Origin: Tillandsia leiboldiana
Lineage: Eukaryota > Streptophyta > Magnoliopsida > Poales > Bromeliaceae
DNA: 64,000 bases
Direction: 5' to 3'
Assembly (NCBI GenBank): GCA_029204045.2
Contig: CM055076.1
Location: 19,718,269 to 19,782,268, forward strand
In this document: positions 19,701 through 30,191 of the stretch, piece after piece
Numbering within the stretch: position 1 is the first letter of the stretch
Layout of the letters: every line of letters begins with the position of its first letter
Notes under the pieces: generated by a model
The model's database searches: none
What the model saw: the letters and a program-made list of their open reading frames with translations, nothing else
Told to the model about the DNA's origin: nothing
Position numbers and translations under genes: made by a program

Positions 19701-20622
19701 ACAGTTGTATTTGGATGAGATAGTGAGGCTACACGGGATACCTGCGTCGATTGTTTCAGATCGGGATCCGAGGTTTGTGTCACGATTCTGGGGGAGTTTA
19801 CAGTCAGCTTTGGGGACCCAGCTCAGATTCAGCACTGCATTCCACCCACAGACTGATGGCCAATCTGAGCGCACTATACAGACCCTTGAGGATATGCTGA
19901 GAGCGTGCGTTATGGATTTTGGAGGGGGGTGGTACCGACACTTATCTTTGGTTGAGTTTGCGTACAACAACAGCTATCAGGCGAGCATTCAGATGGCTCC
20001 GTTTGAGGCGTTGTATGGACGCAAGTGTCGGTCACCCTTGTATTGGAGTGATGTGGGTGAGAGAAAGACTTTGGGACCAGATCTTCTTTTGGAGGCTGAG
20101 GAGAAAGTCAGAGTTGTTCGTCGACACCTTGAGGTAGCCCAGAGTCGTCAGAGGAGTTATGCAGATACTCGACGGCGAGACCTGGAGTTTCAGATTGGTG
20201 ACCATGTATTCTTAAAGGTCTCGCCTTCGAAAGGGGTCCGGAGATTTGGAGTGCGTGGGAAGCTTAGTCCCCGTTTTGTTGGACCCTTTGAGGTACTTGA
20301 GAGGGTAGGCCCTGTGGCTTATAGAGTTGCTCTTCCTCCACGTTTGGCCGGTGTACACGATGTTTTTCATGTCTCGGTCCTGAGGAGATATGTCTTTGAT
20401 CCGTCGCATGTGGTTGACTTCACTCCCTTGGAGATCGGTGAGGACCTGGTTTACGAGGAGCGGCCGTTGCGGATTCTTGCTCGTGAGGTGAGGGAATTGC
20501 GCAACCGGACCATTCCGTATGTGAAGATCTTATGGAGCAATCACGATGAGCGAGAGGCTACTTGGGAGCTAGAGGCAGAGATGAGATCTGCTTACCCTTT
20601 TCTGTTCGAGACTACTGGTTGA
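16753..20622 (+). CDS. Gag zinc knuckles plus Pol polyprotein (PR-RT-RH-IN-chromodomain)
   Basis: One uninterrupted frame in phase with gag. It opens with a Gln-rich stretch and two CCHC knuckles (16933-16971 and 16990-17031: CIICGGPHSSAQC, CFRCGQTGHFARAC). Next comes an aspartic protease with DTGAS (Asp at 17275), then reverse transcriptase with the catalytic pair in VFIDDILIY (18283-18288), and RNase H (YSDAS at 18721; LELAAVVFAL; YTDHKSLKYLF). Integrase has an HHCC zinc finger from 19366 and catalytic Asp, Asp, Glu at 19576, 19759 and 19867, with 35 residues between the last two. The C-terminus (about 20450-20605, ending REATWELEAEM) is a chromodomain, which in chromoviruses guides integration to heterochromatin. 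All catalytic residues are present, so the enzymes look functional. Expression would need the amber at 16750 to be bypassed or supplied in trans. Confidence 0.93.
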   Translation, partial: SSRQGPPRPPRFHSQGRGYQGRQRSGGSRQFQQQQQQRRPPRQQQSSQQQQTSRQPRPDRCIICGGPHSSAQCPQGRDRCFRCGQTGHFARACPRAGYPAPSSASASFVPRQSAGPSATSGRPDFAPSSSRQPERHPPAPSGRVYAAQVEDATAAEHVVAGIILISAVRTRTLFDTGASHSFISRAFASLHGIEVVSLSHALEVQIPDHVLHVEEYCRDCPVQLGSWILPADLLVLRQLQDFDVVLGMDWLSRYYAVIDCRERTVTLREPGQEEFVFRGCQSTFFAMTVSSARARRMISRGCTAFLATIVEVPTAALGLEDIPVVREFPDVFPPELTTMPPEREVEFVIDVVPGTAPISKAPYRMAPAELRELKAQLQDLMDRGFVRPSVSPWGAPVLFVKKKDGSLRLCVDYRELNKVTIRNKYPLPRIDDLFDQLQGATVFSKIDLQSGYHQLRVRAEDIPKTAFRSRYGHYEFTVMPFGLTNAPAAFMDLMNRVFQPYLDLFVVVFIDDILIYSRSDVDHEEHLRIVLQLLREKKLYAKLKKCEFWLREVAFLGHLVSAAGVAVDPTKIDTVRDWPRPTTVTEVRSFLGLAGYYRRFVEGFAKLSTPLTCLTRKGMRFIWTEQCQRSFEELKRRLISAPVLTLPVMGDGYVIYSDASHSGLGCVLMQHGRVIAYASRQLKDYEKNYPTHDLELAAVVFALKLWRHYLYGEHCEIYTDHKSLKYLFTQKELNLRQRRWLELLKDYDVSILYHPGKANVVADALSRRSVQSLSMLVTQQAPLIEQLRRLQIEVVSPGVSARLMSMVLQPTLLDRIRETQSEDPHLERIRSQIQADLIGDFTVDSSGVLRYRDRVCVPSDSEIRDQILGEAHYTPYTIHPGGTKMYKDLKAHFWWSGMKRDVGRFVAHCLTCQQVKAEHRVPAGKLQSLPIPEWKWDHITMDFVTGLPRAQSGADAIWVIVDRLTKSAHFLPVQMTWSLERLAQLYLDEIVRLHGIPASIVSDRDPRFVSRFWGSLQSALGTQLRFSTAFHPQTDGQSERTIQTLEDMLRACVMDFGGGWYRHLSLVEFAYNNSYQASIQMAPFEALYGRKCRSPLYWSDVGERKTLGPDLLLEAEEKVRVVRRHLEVAQSRQRSYADTRRRDLEFQIGDHVFLKVSPSKGVRRFGVRGKLSPRFVGPFEVLERVGPVAYRVALPPRLAGVHDVFHVSVLRRYVFDPSHVVDFTPLEIGEDLVYEERPLRILAREVRELRNRTIPYVKILWSNHDEREATWELEAEMRSAYPFLFETTG

Positions 20623-20646
20623 GGTACGCCTGTTCTACCTTACTTC

Positions 20647-20682
20647 GTTTCGAGGACGAAACTTCCTTTTAGTGGGGGAGGA
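20647..20682 (+). other. Pre-PPT hairpin and polypurine tract
   Basis: Hairpin GTTTCG-AGGA-CGAAAC at 20647-20662, then the polypurine tract AGTGGGGGAGGA at 20671-20682 abutting the 3' LTR. The PPT primes second-strand synthesis. Counterparts occur in families B (10426-10463) and C (26675-26712). Confidence 0.85.
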
Positions 20683-23600
20683 TGTAGTGGCCCAAATTCC
20701 CATGCAGCGTTCTTCCGATGAATCCACTGTTAGAGCACCTAGCGTTGGTGTATCTGGCCCATGGTGCGTCAATGGGATGCCACAGATGGACCCTGTGTGT
20801 TATTAATAGCTGTGTAGGCCTTCGGCTGAGTTTGCCGAAATTTCGGAAAAGAATTAGGCCCAACAGAGGTCGGAAATGGATTCAGCACGGAAAAACGCTT
20901 GAAAACGGCTATTTGCTTGTTTATTTCTGAGTCCGGATGCCCAAAAACGGACTCCCGGAAGTTTTCTGTGGAAAATGGTGCATGGGAGGGGCCGTAGACC
21001 GCCGGGATGCCACGTGGCGGCCTGTCATTGGCCGGTTCAGGATGCGCGGTCCACAGAGCTGCGCGGCGGGGTGCACAGACCCGGCGCATGGACACGTGGC
21101 ACCGCCTGATTGGCGGGCGCAAGGCGCGCGGTCTACCGGGTGAGCGCGGCGGTGCATGGACCAATGCGGGGCCACGTGGCAGCCTCCGGTTGGTCGGTGC
21201 ATGCGGCGCGGTCCACAGAATTCCAGTTGAATGCGTGGACCGGGTGTAGGGGACACGTGTCGCCCTCTGGTTCGCGGGCACACCGTGCGCGGCGCACGGA
21301 GTCGGGGTCGGTGCCTCGGGGCGCGTGCCCACGTCGGGGCCATGCCGCGCGCCCGGCGCGGCCGCCGACCGGTCAGCGGGTCAACCGGGGAGGACACGTG
21401 TCGCCCGCTGATTGGCGGGCGCCAACCGCCTCACTGTGCGGGGGCGGGCCACGTGGCAGCCAGTGGGTGGGCCGAACAGCTGTTTGCTGTTCGGCGGGCC
21501 ATGTGGCGGCTCCTGGTGGATTCGGGCGTGAACAGTGTTGGGCCGGCCCAACACTGTAGCCGCCCGAATGTTCCGGGCGCCCGAAAGTTGGGCCCAAAAG
21601 CCCAATGACTTGTTTTTTGGCTTTTTCCGGGTGAGGCCTATAAATAGGCCTCTTGGGACTCGCCTTGGAGCCTTTTCCCGAGGGTTTCTCCACTTGTGTT
21701 CTTCACCAAAGTTGTTTCTCTCCCTCTTGTGCATCTTTTGGCGGAAGCTCAGGATTTTTGGAGGCCGCGACGACGGCGACTTCTGCATCGGGGTGCGGAG
21801 CGACGATCTACTGTTGGAGGCCCATTTCCGTCGCAGTTTAGTCCGGGAGGTCTACCGGGCTACCCCGACATTATTTTTGGACGATTTCTGCGGTGACGGT
21901 TTCGTAAGAGGTAAATCTACACTTTTCGTGTTGGACACTTTTTCTGGATCCGAGCTTTTCTTGGGGTTCTGGGTACATTTTTAACCCCCTTTGCGACTGT
22001 TGGTTGATTTGGACAGCACCTACTTGTCGGATTTTTATCTCCTCATCCGGACATCGGAATTCGACGTTTCAGGACTCTATCGACATCTACTCTTCGCGAG
22101 GATCGCCGTCATATTTTTATTGGAATTTTTGGAGGAAGTTTTTCAGGTGAAAATTTCGTGTTAATGGGACTGTTCACCACAGATTTTGGGAATGTGGAAT
22201 TTGTGTGAATTAAAGTGTAATTTTGGTGTATGTTTGTACCCAGGAGTTTGTGAGCACTTCTACCGTGTTGTTGGCTTGGTGGGATTTGTGATTTGACAGT
22301 TGTGGGCTTTCTCAGCTGTGCGATTTTGGACAGTTAGCACTTTCAGGTGGGTGACCTTGCTTCCAAGAACTCTGGACTGTGTACTAATTCTATGTGTGTA
22401 GGATCATGCATGTTAGAAATTGGAGTATTAGCATGTGTAAAACTGTATGTTGTATCTTGTATATCAGTTGTTGAATCTTTTGATTCCTGCACTATGTTAA
22501 GTAATGAAATCTTGGAATTTGACCTAGCACCCCTGTCATATGTATCATGTTCAGCCAGTCTGTAGAAAAACTCCAACTTGGGCTAGGTTTTTATTGCTCT
22601 AGACATTCCACATCACGATACTTCATTTCACTATGGACTTAGCTTTTCCTCGCCCGAGTTGTGGGCCGAGAGGTCGGTTGGTTGTGGGATGCATTTGCAC
22701 TCGTGTCTGGGGACCGAGTGGAGTTGATAGCAGTCTATAGATTTGATTTCTTTGGGAGAGTGATAGTGATGGTAGATCTGGGTTCTTGGAAACTGTCAGA
22801 GAGACAGTGGGTTTCAGCTGCGTAGATTCCAGCTAGTGTGTGAGTCAGTGATTTGTTTGGTAGTCGATCTTATTGATCGAGGATTGGATCATAGCCTGCA
22901 TGAGCCACATTTGAGCTTTACAGTGATACTATACAGTGATACTTATGGGTTACTTTGACTCGAGCGGGTCGCTCCCCTCGAGGGCCACTCCGGAGTAGGC
23001 GAGACCGGGTTGTGTACCGGTGTGAGTTTGAGATGTTCTTTAGCGACTTGTTGTTGCAGTGGTCCCTCTGGCTGTGCTTTTGTTGGCAGCCACGGACGCC
23101 CTACGTAAGTCCGCTCCTCCGGGACGTAACGGCAGTAGGTTGGCGCAGGTTTGACTGGACCCGATGTGGCAGTCAGTTTTGATTGGGTGATCAGGGAGGA
23201 GAGTTAGTTGTGGCATTATGTTCTTTCTGTTCCACTGTTGAGCATCTAGATAGAGGCATAGTAGCTGTAGAGTTACCTTTCCCAGCTTTCCTTATAGCAC
23301 TGCATATGTTACCTTTGCCTCGGGTAGACTTAGTGGGCAGACCGTCGGGCTTGTTGGCGGCACCCACTGAGAACTACTGTGGGATGTAGTTCTCACACCC
23401 GTCGTGGTGTTTTCTCCCCAGGGACTTCTGCTCCAGTTCCTGCAGCTCCTGTTGCTGATCCAGCTCCTTCTGACCGAGGTAAGGGCGTCGCGAGATAGAT
23501 CCCCTCCTGTCGTCTTCTGTGTGTGAGTAGATGTACCCCAGTTCCATTTTGGTGTGTGTTATGTCGAGTGACTTTTGTAGTGAGGTTTTGAGTTGTACCT

Positions 23601-23829
23601 TCCTTTCCTGCTTTTATGAGAGACTCCTGTATTCTGGTGAGGATGGTCTGTATAATTAAAAGTTGTAGTTTTATTTTATGTATTTCTTTCCAGCTTTTCT
23701 CTTTCAGCTCTGATATCTGCTAGTGTAGATGTTTCCTTGCAGGTTAGTCGCTACGCCTATACGGGGCTTCCCGTATGGGCGGCGGATCTGTTGGCGAGCC
23801 GGGGCGCAGTATCGCCCCGGGGCGTGACA
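20683..23829 (+). repeat. 3' LTR of the intact Gypsy
   Basis: 3147 bp, TGTAGTGG to GGGGCGTGACA, offset 8326 from the 5' LTR. Differences noticed by eye: the second base, two near 20955-20980, one each near 21280, 22170 and 22402. G-box array, palindrome, TATA palindrome and hairpin are unchanged. Confidence 0.95.
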
Positions 23830-24046
23830 GTGGTGACGAAATTGAATTTGCAAACTAAGTGTTCATATAGATCCATCGTCAGTGTGACATTAGGTTAGTT
23901 GTCGGCTATGTAAACCTACCAACGTGCTTCTTACGAGATGTTGAGTTAGTAAAAGCTGCAGGTAGAAGAAGAACAGTGCTCCAAAGTGAGTACTTACCGA
24001 TGGATGTGCCGGACTAGGCCATCTCGAAATACGGTTGGAAGTTTCC
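23830..24046 (+). repeat. Degenerate Gypsy internal segment, copy 2, right part
   Basis: Continues from 12356 after removal of the intact Gypsy; begins with the duplicated GTGGT and matches 7433-7649. Ends with ACGGTTGGAAGTTTCC (24031-24046), the left member of a 16-bp direct repeat whose right member is at 26014-26029. Confidence 0.85.
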
Positions 24047-25536
24047 CAGGAAAGTGGGATAGGATCCCAAGGTTAAAGAAGTGAACAAATACAACCCTAG
24101 AAAGTCATAGGGTGTCTGGGCAATTGGACAATAACTTTAACTTCAATTTGAGTTAAGTAAATGAAAGTGAAATGATATGAGTCCAGGAGACTCTTAGTTA
24201 TCCTTATGGCGAGACCTAGGATAAGAGGTAAATTATTGTAAAAAGGCAAAGTTTAAAAGCAAGCTAAAAGTGGCTAAGAAATATAAAGAAAATGTAAATG
24301 GCGCCTTCGAATTTGAGACTCGTCAAGTGGAGCAGGACTCTCTGGGCAGTGACCCGTTGGACGAGGTACTTTCGAAAGGCTTAAAGTGAAAGCAAAGAGC
24401 TAAATGCTCAAAGGAAAGAGAAAGAGATTTGCCAGTGGCAAAAGGGAGCTACAAGCTCGAATAAGAAAGAAAAGCAAGTGTTCAAAGGCAAAGAGGCTAA
24501 GAACTAAAGCAAAAAGAGAAAGAAAAAGAAAAGAAAAGAAAGAAAATATAAAGATAAAACGAGCGTACCTTCGGGGGTAAAAAGTAGCCTTGTCGGAGCC
24601 AAGGGCAGTGTCCCTCTCCCGGGCAGTGATCCGTAGGACAATTTCCCCGTTGGGCGGGGTAGCACTTGCGGGTGCTATCGGCAACCTTAGAAGTCTTATC
24701 TTATGGTAGCAGGACTACCGGGCTGGGGCACGTTGGATAAGAATTTCTGAGGGTTAACTTGAACTAAAGCACCAGAATTTAAAGAATAAAGAGAAATTAG
24801 AGTGGCCAAGGTGCCGGGTTAGTTTGACCCTATATACAGCGGCATAGTGGTCGAGTTGGTGCTTAGCAGTCTAGTGTGGCTAGACAAGAGTAGTGATGGT
24901 TGATGATTAGACACAGATAGTGTAGTGATATATTATGTTGCATAGCCGCATTTTGATATTGAGGATTTTAGTTTCCTAGCACTATTATTATTGCTTCCAT
25001 TGGACCAAGTGGTGTAGGACACTTTTTCTCGGTGGTTGAACCCACTGGGAACTCTGTCAGGAGTTCTCACACCCCTTGGGTGCACCCCCCCACAGGTTCA
25101 GGTATGGATACAGCGGACGAGACGGTTCAGATGCAGACGGCGAGGCATACGTCAGGGGCAAGGGCCCAGCAGCATAGAGACCTAGAGGGTCTAGCAGAGG
25201 TATCCCTTTTATATATTTCTTGAGTGAACTTTGTAGGGTGAGGAATTTATGTAAAAGAGTTGTAATAATTTTATTTGCAAGTTCAGAAATGTAAAGTGTA
25301 ATAAATTTAAGTTATGGTTCACTCTTGTATGCTTTCATTATCGTTTAAACTGTTTGTTTATAAAATGAAAGTTCAAATTTATAGTGATTTTCAGTACTCT
25401 GATATTGAGCTTCCGCATATACTTGTTGTATGATTATGGATGTTACCGTTCCTTTCGGGTAGCGAAAGGTCATACCCGATAGGCGGGTCTGTTGGCGTGC
25501 CCGAACCGTACAAATTGGCGGACTCGGGGCGTGACA
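24047..25536 (+). repeat. B-family LTR, 3' part, copy 2
   Basis: Near-identical to 7650-9140 and to the end of the solo LTR at 50903-54674; ends GGGGCGTGACA. The conserved hairpin is at 25047-25068. Confidence 0.85.
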
Positions 25537-26012
25537 GATTAGAGTGGTATCAGAGCCTAGGAATAGTCCTAGGTGGTTAGCAACCTTAGGGAGACCCTAG
25601 GGATTAGCACGAGAGAGTGTGTGGATTATTGGGCGAAAGTAATTGATTGATTATTGTTGTTCCCAAAAAGGATATTGGGACTGATCGAGGGCGACGAGCT
25701 TTCATCCTTCGGATATTACGTTGGCGGCCGACAACGTAATGTTGGAGATGAAAAGGAGTACCCTCTTATACTTTCGCATTATTGGGTCGACGAGCCTTTT
25801 TGTCGGTGTATAGACTGCGCGTTGCTCAAATGGCTAAATTTGGGCTGGTTGTGTCGTTGTGGTGTGCATATTAGCGATGACACCACATAGGGAGACGCAC
25901 ATGTTTTGACCCGAGTCACGAGAGGGCTCGGGGTCAAACGACGTATACGAGCTGCGATAGCAGGGAACCGCATCTGTTGGAGTGGTCCAGCAGCAGGTCA
26001 GACTTCTTGCCG
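25537..26012 (+). other. B-family leader, copy 2, with PBS and hairpin
   Basis: PBS TGGTATCAGAGC at 25545-25556 and the dimerisation-like hairpin at 25715-25740 (stem ATTACGTTG / CAACGTAAT). Identity with 9141-9628 stops abruptly at 26012, where the sequence switches to the phrase ACGGTTGGAAGTTTCC and a different internal region. Confidence 0.8.
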
Positions 26013-26013
26013 C

Positions 26014-26712
26014 ACGGTTGGAAGTTTCCTTATAGGGTGACCAACATGTGGTTGAAAGAAGGTACCGAATAGGTGATTGCCTTTAGGCAATGTTAGTGAA
26101 CGGACCTAATGGACTCTCAAGGAGTGTGGTACTCAGCAAAGTTAGTGAGGTTTGTCGTCTAATGACGACAATTGTGGATGAGAGTGCCTAATGAGGAAAC
26201 ATTGTGTGGATCAATGCCAGCGAGTTCCGGGGATCGCGGTGGGCGACCTTATACTCTTGGAGGTGTCATCGAGAAATGAGTTAAATAGATTGGGGTTCGG
26301 GGCAAACTAAATCCCCCGAGACCGAAGGTCGGGAAAAGTAGTAGATTGCATTGGAATGCCGATGCACTGACTTGTGCGGCCACTGAAGTTGGTGGAAGTC
26401 CGCAATGAGACTGGGATGTCCGCACTCTATAGGGATGTGAGTGGCTTGATCGTTGCCCTCCAATATGAGTAATTGAAGTGCTAAAAAATATGGTCAATAA
26501 GGTGTGCTTGGGATGCATCCTTGTTATGAAAAAAGGACTGCGAAAATTATAAAATTTCCTAGACCGAGGTTCAATCGGGGTAATCACATGGATCGTGACT
26601 TACCCGACAAATTGAAGGTTCAGTGTAGAAGCATCACCATCTGGGATTCGAGAAATTGAAATGAGGTGCGATTTGAGTTTTATGCATGAAACTCTTTTAA
26701 GGGGGAGGAAAA
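26014..26712 (+). other. C-family internal 3' tail with hairpin and PPT
   Basis: No coding domain survives. It ends with hairpin GAGTTT-TATGCATG-AAACTC (26675-26694, loop containing the palindrome ATGCAT) and the polypurine tract AAGGGGGAGGAAAA (26699-26712), directly followed by an LTR start. Confidence 0.7.
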
Positions 26713-27539
26713 TGTAATGACCTGAACTTCTGCAAATAGGGGAGTTCTGGTGAAAACTGGCTTGGAGTACTATTCTTATGATCCAAGTGAAGTTTCAAGC
26801 AATTTGGAGCATTTTCGGCTAGGGCTCGGTGCGAAAATGAAATTTGAAAATATTCGACGTTGACCAATTGACTGTAAATAGTCAAGAGGTAATAGTGGAT
26901 ATGTCCATGTTGGGTTCCGAGGATTTCTGAACGATTAGAAGAGAGTTGGATTTTCAAGGAGAAAAATTAAAAAAAATTGACGAAGCGAATCGGAGTCGAC
27001 AATGGTTCAGGGTCCGGACCTTGGTAGGAACGACCGGACCTTGGCCTGCGAAGATCGGACCCTGAGGGGGAGTCCAGACCTTCCCTAAAAATTATCTTCT
27101 ATATGCTCATTTTGACTCCTTTGGACCTGGTGGGTTGAGCTTCTCGCTTGGGCGGCCATACTTTTTGAAAATTATTTTTATAGTTTTCACCCCACGTTTT
27201 TCAGGTTCTTTCATGAGTGGCGCGACGACACGAGGAATGGGCGTAGTTCAGTAAATAATGCCCTAATATTTTGAGACTGAGATAGAGTACCCTCGTCAAC
27301 GTGTAGCTAAGGGTATTAAAAATATAAAAGAAAAAATGTAATATTATTTTGGATTGTGAAAGAAAAAAAAATGTAAATGTAATGTATATGTGACGAATGT
27401 GTGTAATAGAGTAGTTGTTTTATGTTTTCTATACTTTTCTTTCGCAATTTTTGTATAAATTTGGTTGCTGATTAGAACATCTCGAATTCTACTGGTTGTG
27501 GCGCATTGAGATCTCTAATGATTTTTAAATTATTTTTAT
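26713..27539 (+). repeat. C-family LTR, 5' part
   Basis: Starts TGTAATGACCTGAAC after the PPT. After about 830 bp it runs directly into protease coding sequence, so the rest of the LTR, the leader and gag are deleted or recombined away. A second copy begins at 36997, right after the second gap, 10 bp inside the LTR. Confidence 0.7.
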
Positions 27540-29540
27540 GACGTTGTGGTAGGTATAATTTTAATTAATGATGTTAAATTTAGGGCTTTATTCGATACAG
27601 ATGCATCGCATCTATTCATCCGTAAGACTTTTTCCACGACACATGGGTTTAACATATTGGAGTCTAGGAGCACTACAATGGTTCAAGTTTCGGACCATAC
27701 ATTCTATGTCACGAAATATTATCCTGCATGTCCAGTGCGGATAGGTGACTGGATCATGCTAGTGAATTTCTTAGTATTGAGACGGATGGGGGACTTTGAC
27801 ATTGTTCTAGGAATGGATTGACTCTCACAATATTATGCCACTATTGACTGTGAAAGTCGAGTCATCACCTTCCGAGAACTAGGACAAAAGGAGTTCATCT
27901 ACCTAGGGTGTAGGAGCTCGCTTTTTGCTATGACAGCCTCTATATCTCGAGCCAAGAAGTTGATCAATGGCGGATAGTGGAAGAGTGAGCAGCATATCCA
28001 GGGCGGGATAAAAAACATCCCAGTGGTAGAAAGTATCCAGATGTATTTCCAGGGGAGTTGATGGGTATGTCGTAGGATCGGGAGATCGAGTACATCATAA
28101 ACTTGGTTCCCGAAACTGCGCCGATTTCTAAAGCACCTTATAGGATGTCACAAATGGAATTAAAGGAGCTCAAGGCTCAATTACAAGATTTATTGGACAA
28201 AGGCTTTATCAAACCTAGCGTCTCCCCGTGGAAAGCTCTGTTGCTATTCGTGAGAAAGAAAGATGGGTTTTGTGGTTGTACGTGGATTATCGGGAGCTCA
28301 ATAAAATTACTATCAAGAACCGGTATCCAATGTCGCGGATTGCCGACCTATTAGATCAATTGCAGGATTCCCTAGTATCATCGAGGATAGATCTTTAATT
28401 GGGATACCACCAATTGAAAATAAAGCCGGAGGATGTGTACAAGACGGCTTTCAAGACGCGTTATCGTTATTATGAGTTTACTGTCATTTGGGTTGACCAG
28501 TGCTTCGGCGGAATTCATGAATCTTATGAATCACGTATTTCAACCATTATTGGACCGATTTGTTGTGGTCTTTATTGACAACATTTTGGTCAACTCTCGG
28601 AGTGACATAGAGCACGAGGAGCATCTTCAACAAGTATTTCAAGTACTTTGGAAGCGAACGCTATTCGTGAAGTTAAAGAAATATGAATTTTAGCTTCGAA
28701 AAGTGGCATTCTTGGGCATGCTATTTTAGAAGCGAGGCCTATGTGGACCCTAAGAAAGTGGAGGCAATAAAAAAATAGCCCCGACCTACAATTGTCACTG
28801 AAGTTCAAAACTTTGTCGAGTTTGCGGGGTACTATAGGCGGTTCATGAAGGGATCTCTATAATTACCACTCTGCTTACCGGCCTCAAACACAAGGGAGCT
28901 AAATTCATTTGGAGCGATAAGTGCAACAAAACTTTCCAACTCTTAAAGAAAAAGTTGATATCAACTCCTTTTCAGTGATGCTTCGGAAAGTAGTTTGGTT
29001 GTGTTTTGATGCAATAAGGGAAGGTTATAGCCTACACCTCTCGACAATTAAAGAATTATGAAAAGAACTACCCCACCCAGGATCTCTAATTGGTCGCGAT
29101 AATATTTGCTTTAAAGCTGTGGTGGCATTACTTATATGGCGAGCACTATGAGATCTACACAGATCACGAAAACCTCAAGTATCTATTTAATTAAAGAAGT
29201 TAAATTTGAGGCAGTATCGATGACTAAAATTGCTAAAGAATTATAATGTCACAATCTTGTACCACCCGAAAAAAGCAAATGTGGTGGCCGACGCATTAAG
29301 TCGAAAATTTGTGGAGAATCTCGCTATGTTGATCACTGGTCAAACGTTGCTACAAGAGTAAATGCTGCAATTCAATTTGGAGGTAGTAGCATCCGACACC
29401 CTAGCGACACTTATGACACTTAGAGTGCAACCCATCTTATTGGAGAAAATCATGAAAAAAAAAATCTCAGAGGAAAGGCACCAAAAGGTGCGGTCTGACG
29501 TTGAGGGTGAGTGCATGGAGGATTTCAGTGTGGACTCTGA
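27540..29540 (+). pseudogene. C-family pol remnant: protease, RT, RNase H
   Basis: Homology with the intact pol runs from just before the protease to the linker after RNase H, in several frames with many stops. The protease motif reads DTDAS instead of DTGAS (27594). RT is recognisable from PETAPISKAPYRMSQMELKE (28103) through the catalytic box, which reads FIDNIL instead of FIDDIL (about 28570), and is therefore dead. RNase H traces include YGEHYEIYTDHENLKYLF-like and VVADALSRKFVENL text near 29130-29310. Similarity stops around 29540 at DFSVDS, before the integrase, so the 3' part is lost. A second copy with small indels is at 37816-39820. Confidence 0.85.
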
Positions 29541-30191
29541 ACTTAATAGAAAAAGGAAGAAAATAAATAAGTCAGAGCAAATTATATTAATAAGACTTTC
29601 GCTTATGCTTCAGTTTTCTTTTATTATCAGCATTTACATTTGGCCTCTTAATCGAGAGTCCCTTAACACTACGAGTGTAGGGTAATTAACGACAAATTCT
29701 TAAGTTTGCTGAAAGTCATGAATCTACAAACCTAATTTCAAAATAAAATTTAGCCAAATCTAATGCGTACCATGAATGACCACTCACTGAGGGTTGAGCT
29801 GTTCATGGCGGCAGGCATGCTACTGGAGATTAAGTGATACATGCAACAAAAAACATGATGAAAAAAATATTCGATTTATATCTGTAAAAAATTATCTTAT
29901 ATAATTTTTATGGCCTTATCAAAAAATACGAAACCATTTCTCCACACACTTTTCATTCAACTCCTTTTTTCCCCATTGTTCATTTAGGCCCTATTTTGGA
30001 TACATGAATAAATTATTAGGTGTATCTCCGCGATATACTAGAGAACTTTATATATTTGGTGGATGGGAGTGTGATCAAATATCTAAATTGAATGCTACTT
30101 ACATTAAGTCATAGTAGGTGAAATTGTTATACTATCAAATCACGAATATCAGAATATTTCAAGGAGAAAAAAAGGCAAACCCTTTCATTAC
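29541..30191. other. AT-rich flank left of element E, first assembly copy
   Basis: No gene recognised. A 24-codon frame at 29763-29837 is too short to call. The right edge, ..CATTAC at 30186-30191, is the left target duplication of element E. Rejoined to 50302 onward it matches the uninterrupted sequence near 57580, so this is NLR-flank DNA. Confidence 0.55.

Larger units (their letters stand above)
12357..23829 (+). mobile_element. Intact Ty3/Gypsy chromovirus, Tekay/Del type, 11,473 bp
   Basis: Two LTRs of identical length (3147 bp) flank a 5179-bp internal region containing PBS, gag, protease, reverse transcriptase, RNase H, integrase with a C-terminal chromodomain, and PPT. Perfect 5-bp target duplications GTGGT lie at 12352-12356 and 23830-23834, and the empty site is seen at 7433. 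I count by eye about six differences between the LTRs, so insertion is very recent. The pol order with integrase last and the chromodomain place it in the chromovirus branch. Defects are small: the 5' LTR begins TA instead of TG, and one in-frame amber at 16750 splits gag upstream of its zinc knuckles. Confidence 0.95.

Noticed and set aside
29763..29837. Short plus-strand frame MRTMNDHSLRVELFMAAGML that could be the last exon of a gene
   Set aside because: Only 24 codons, no upstream exon or splice signal found, and it lies in a degenerate flank.
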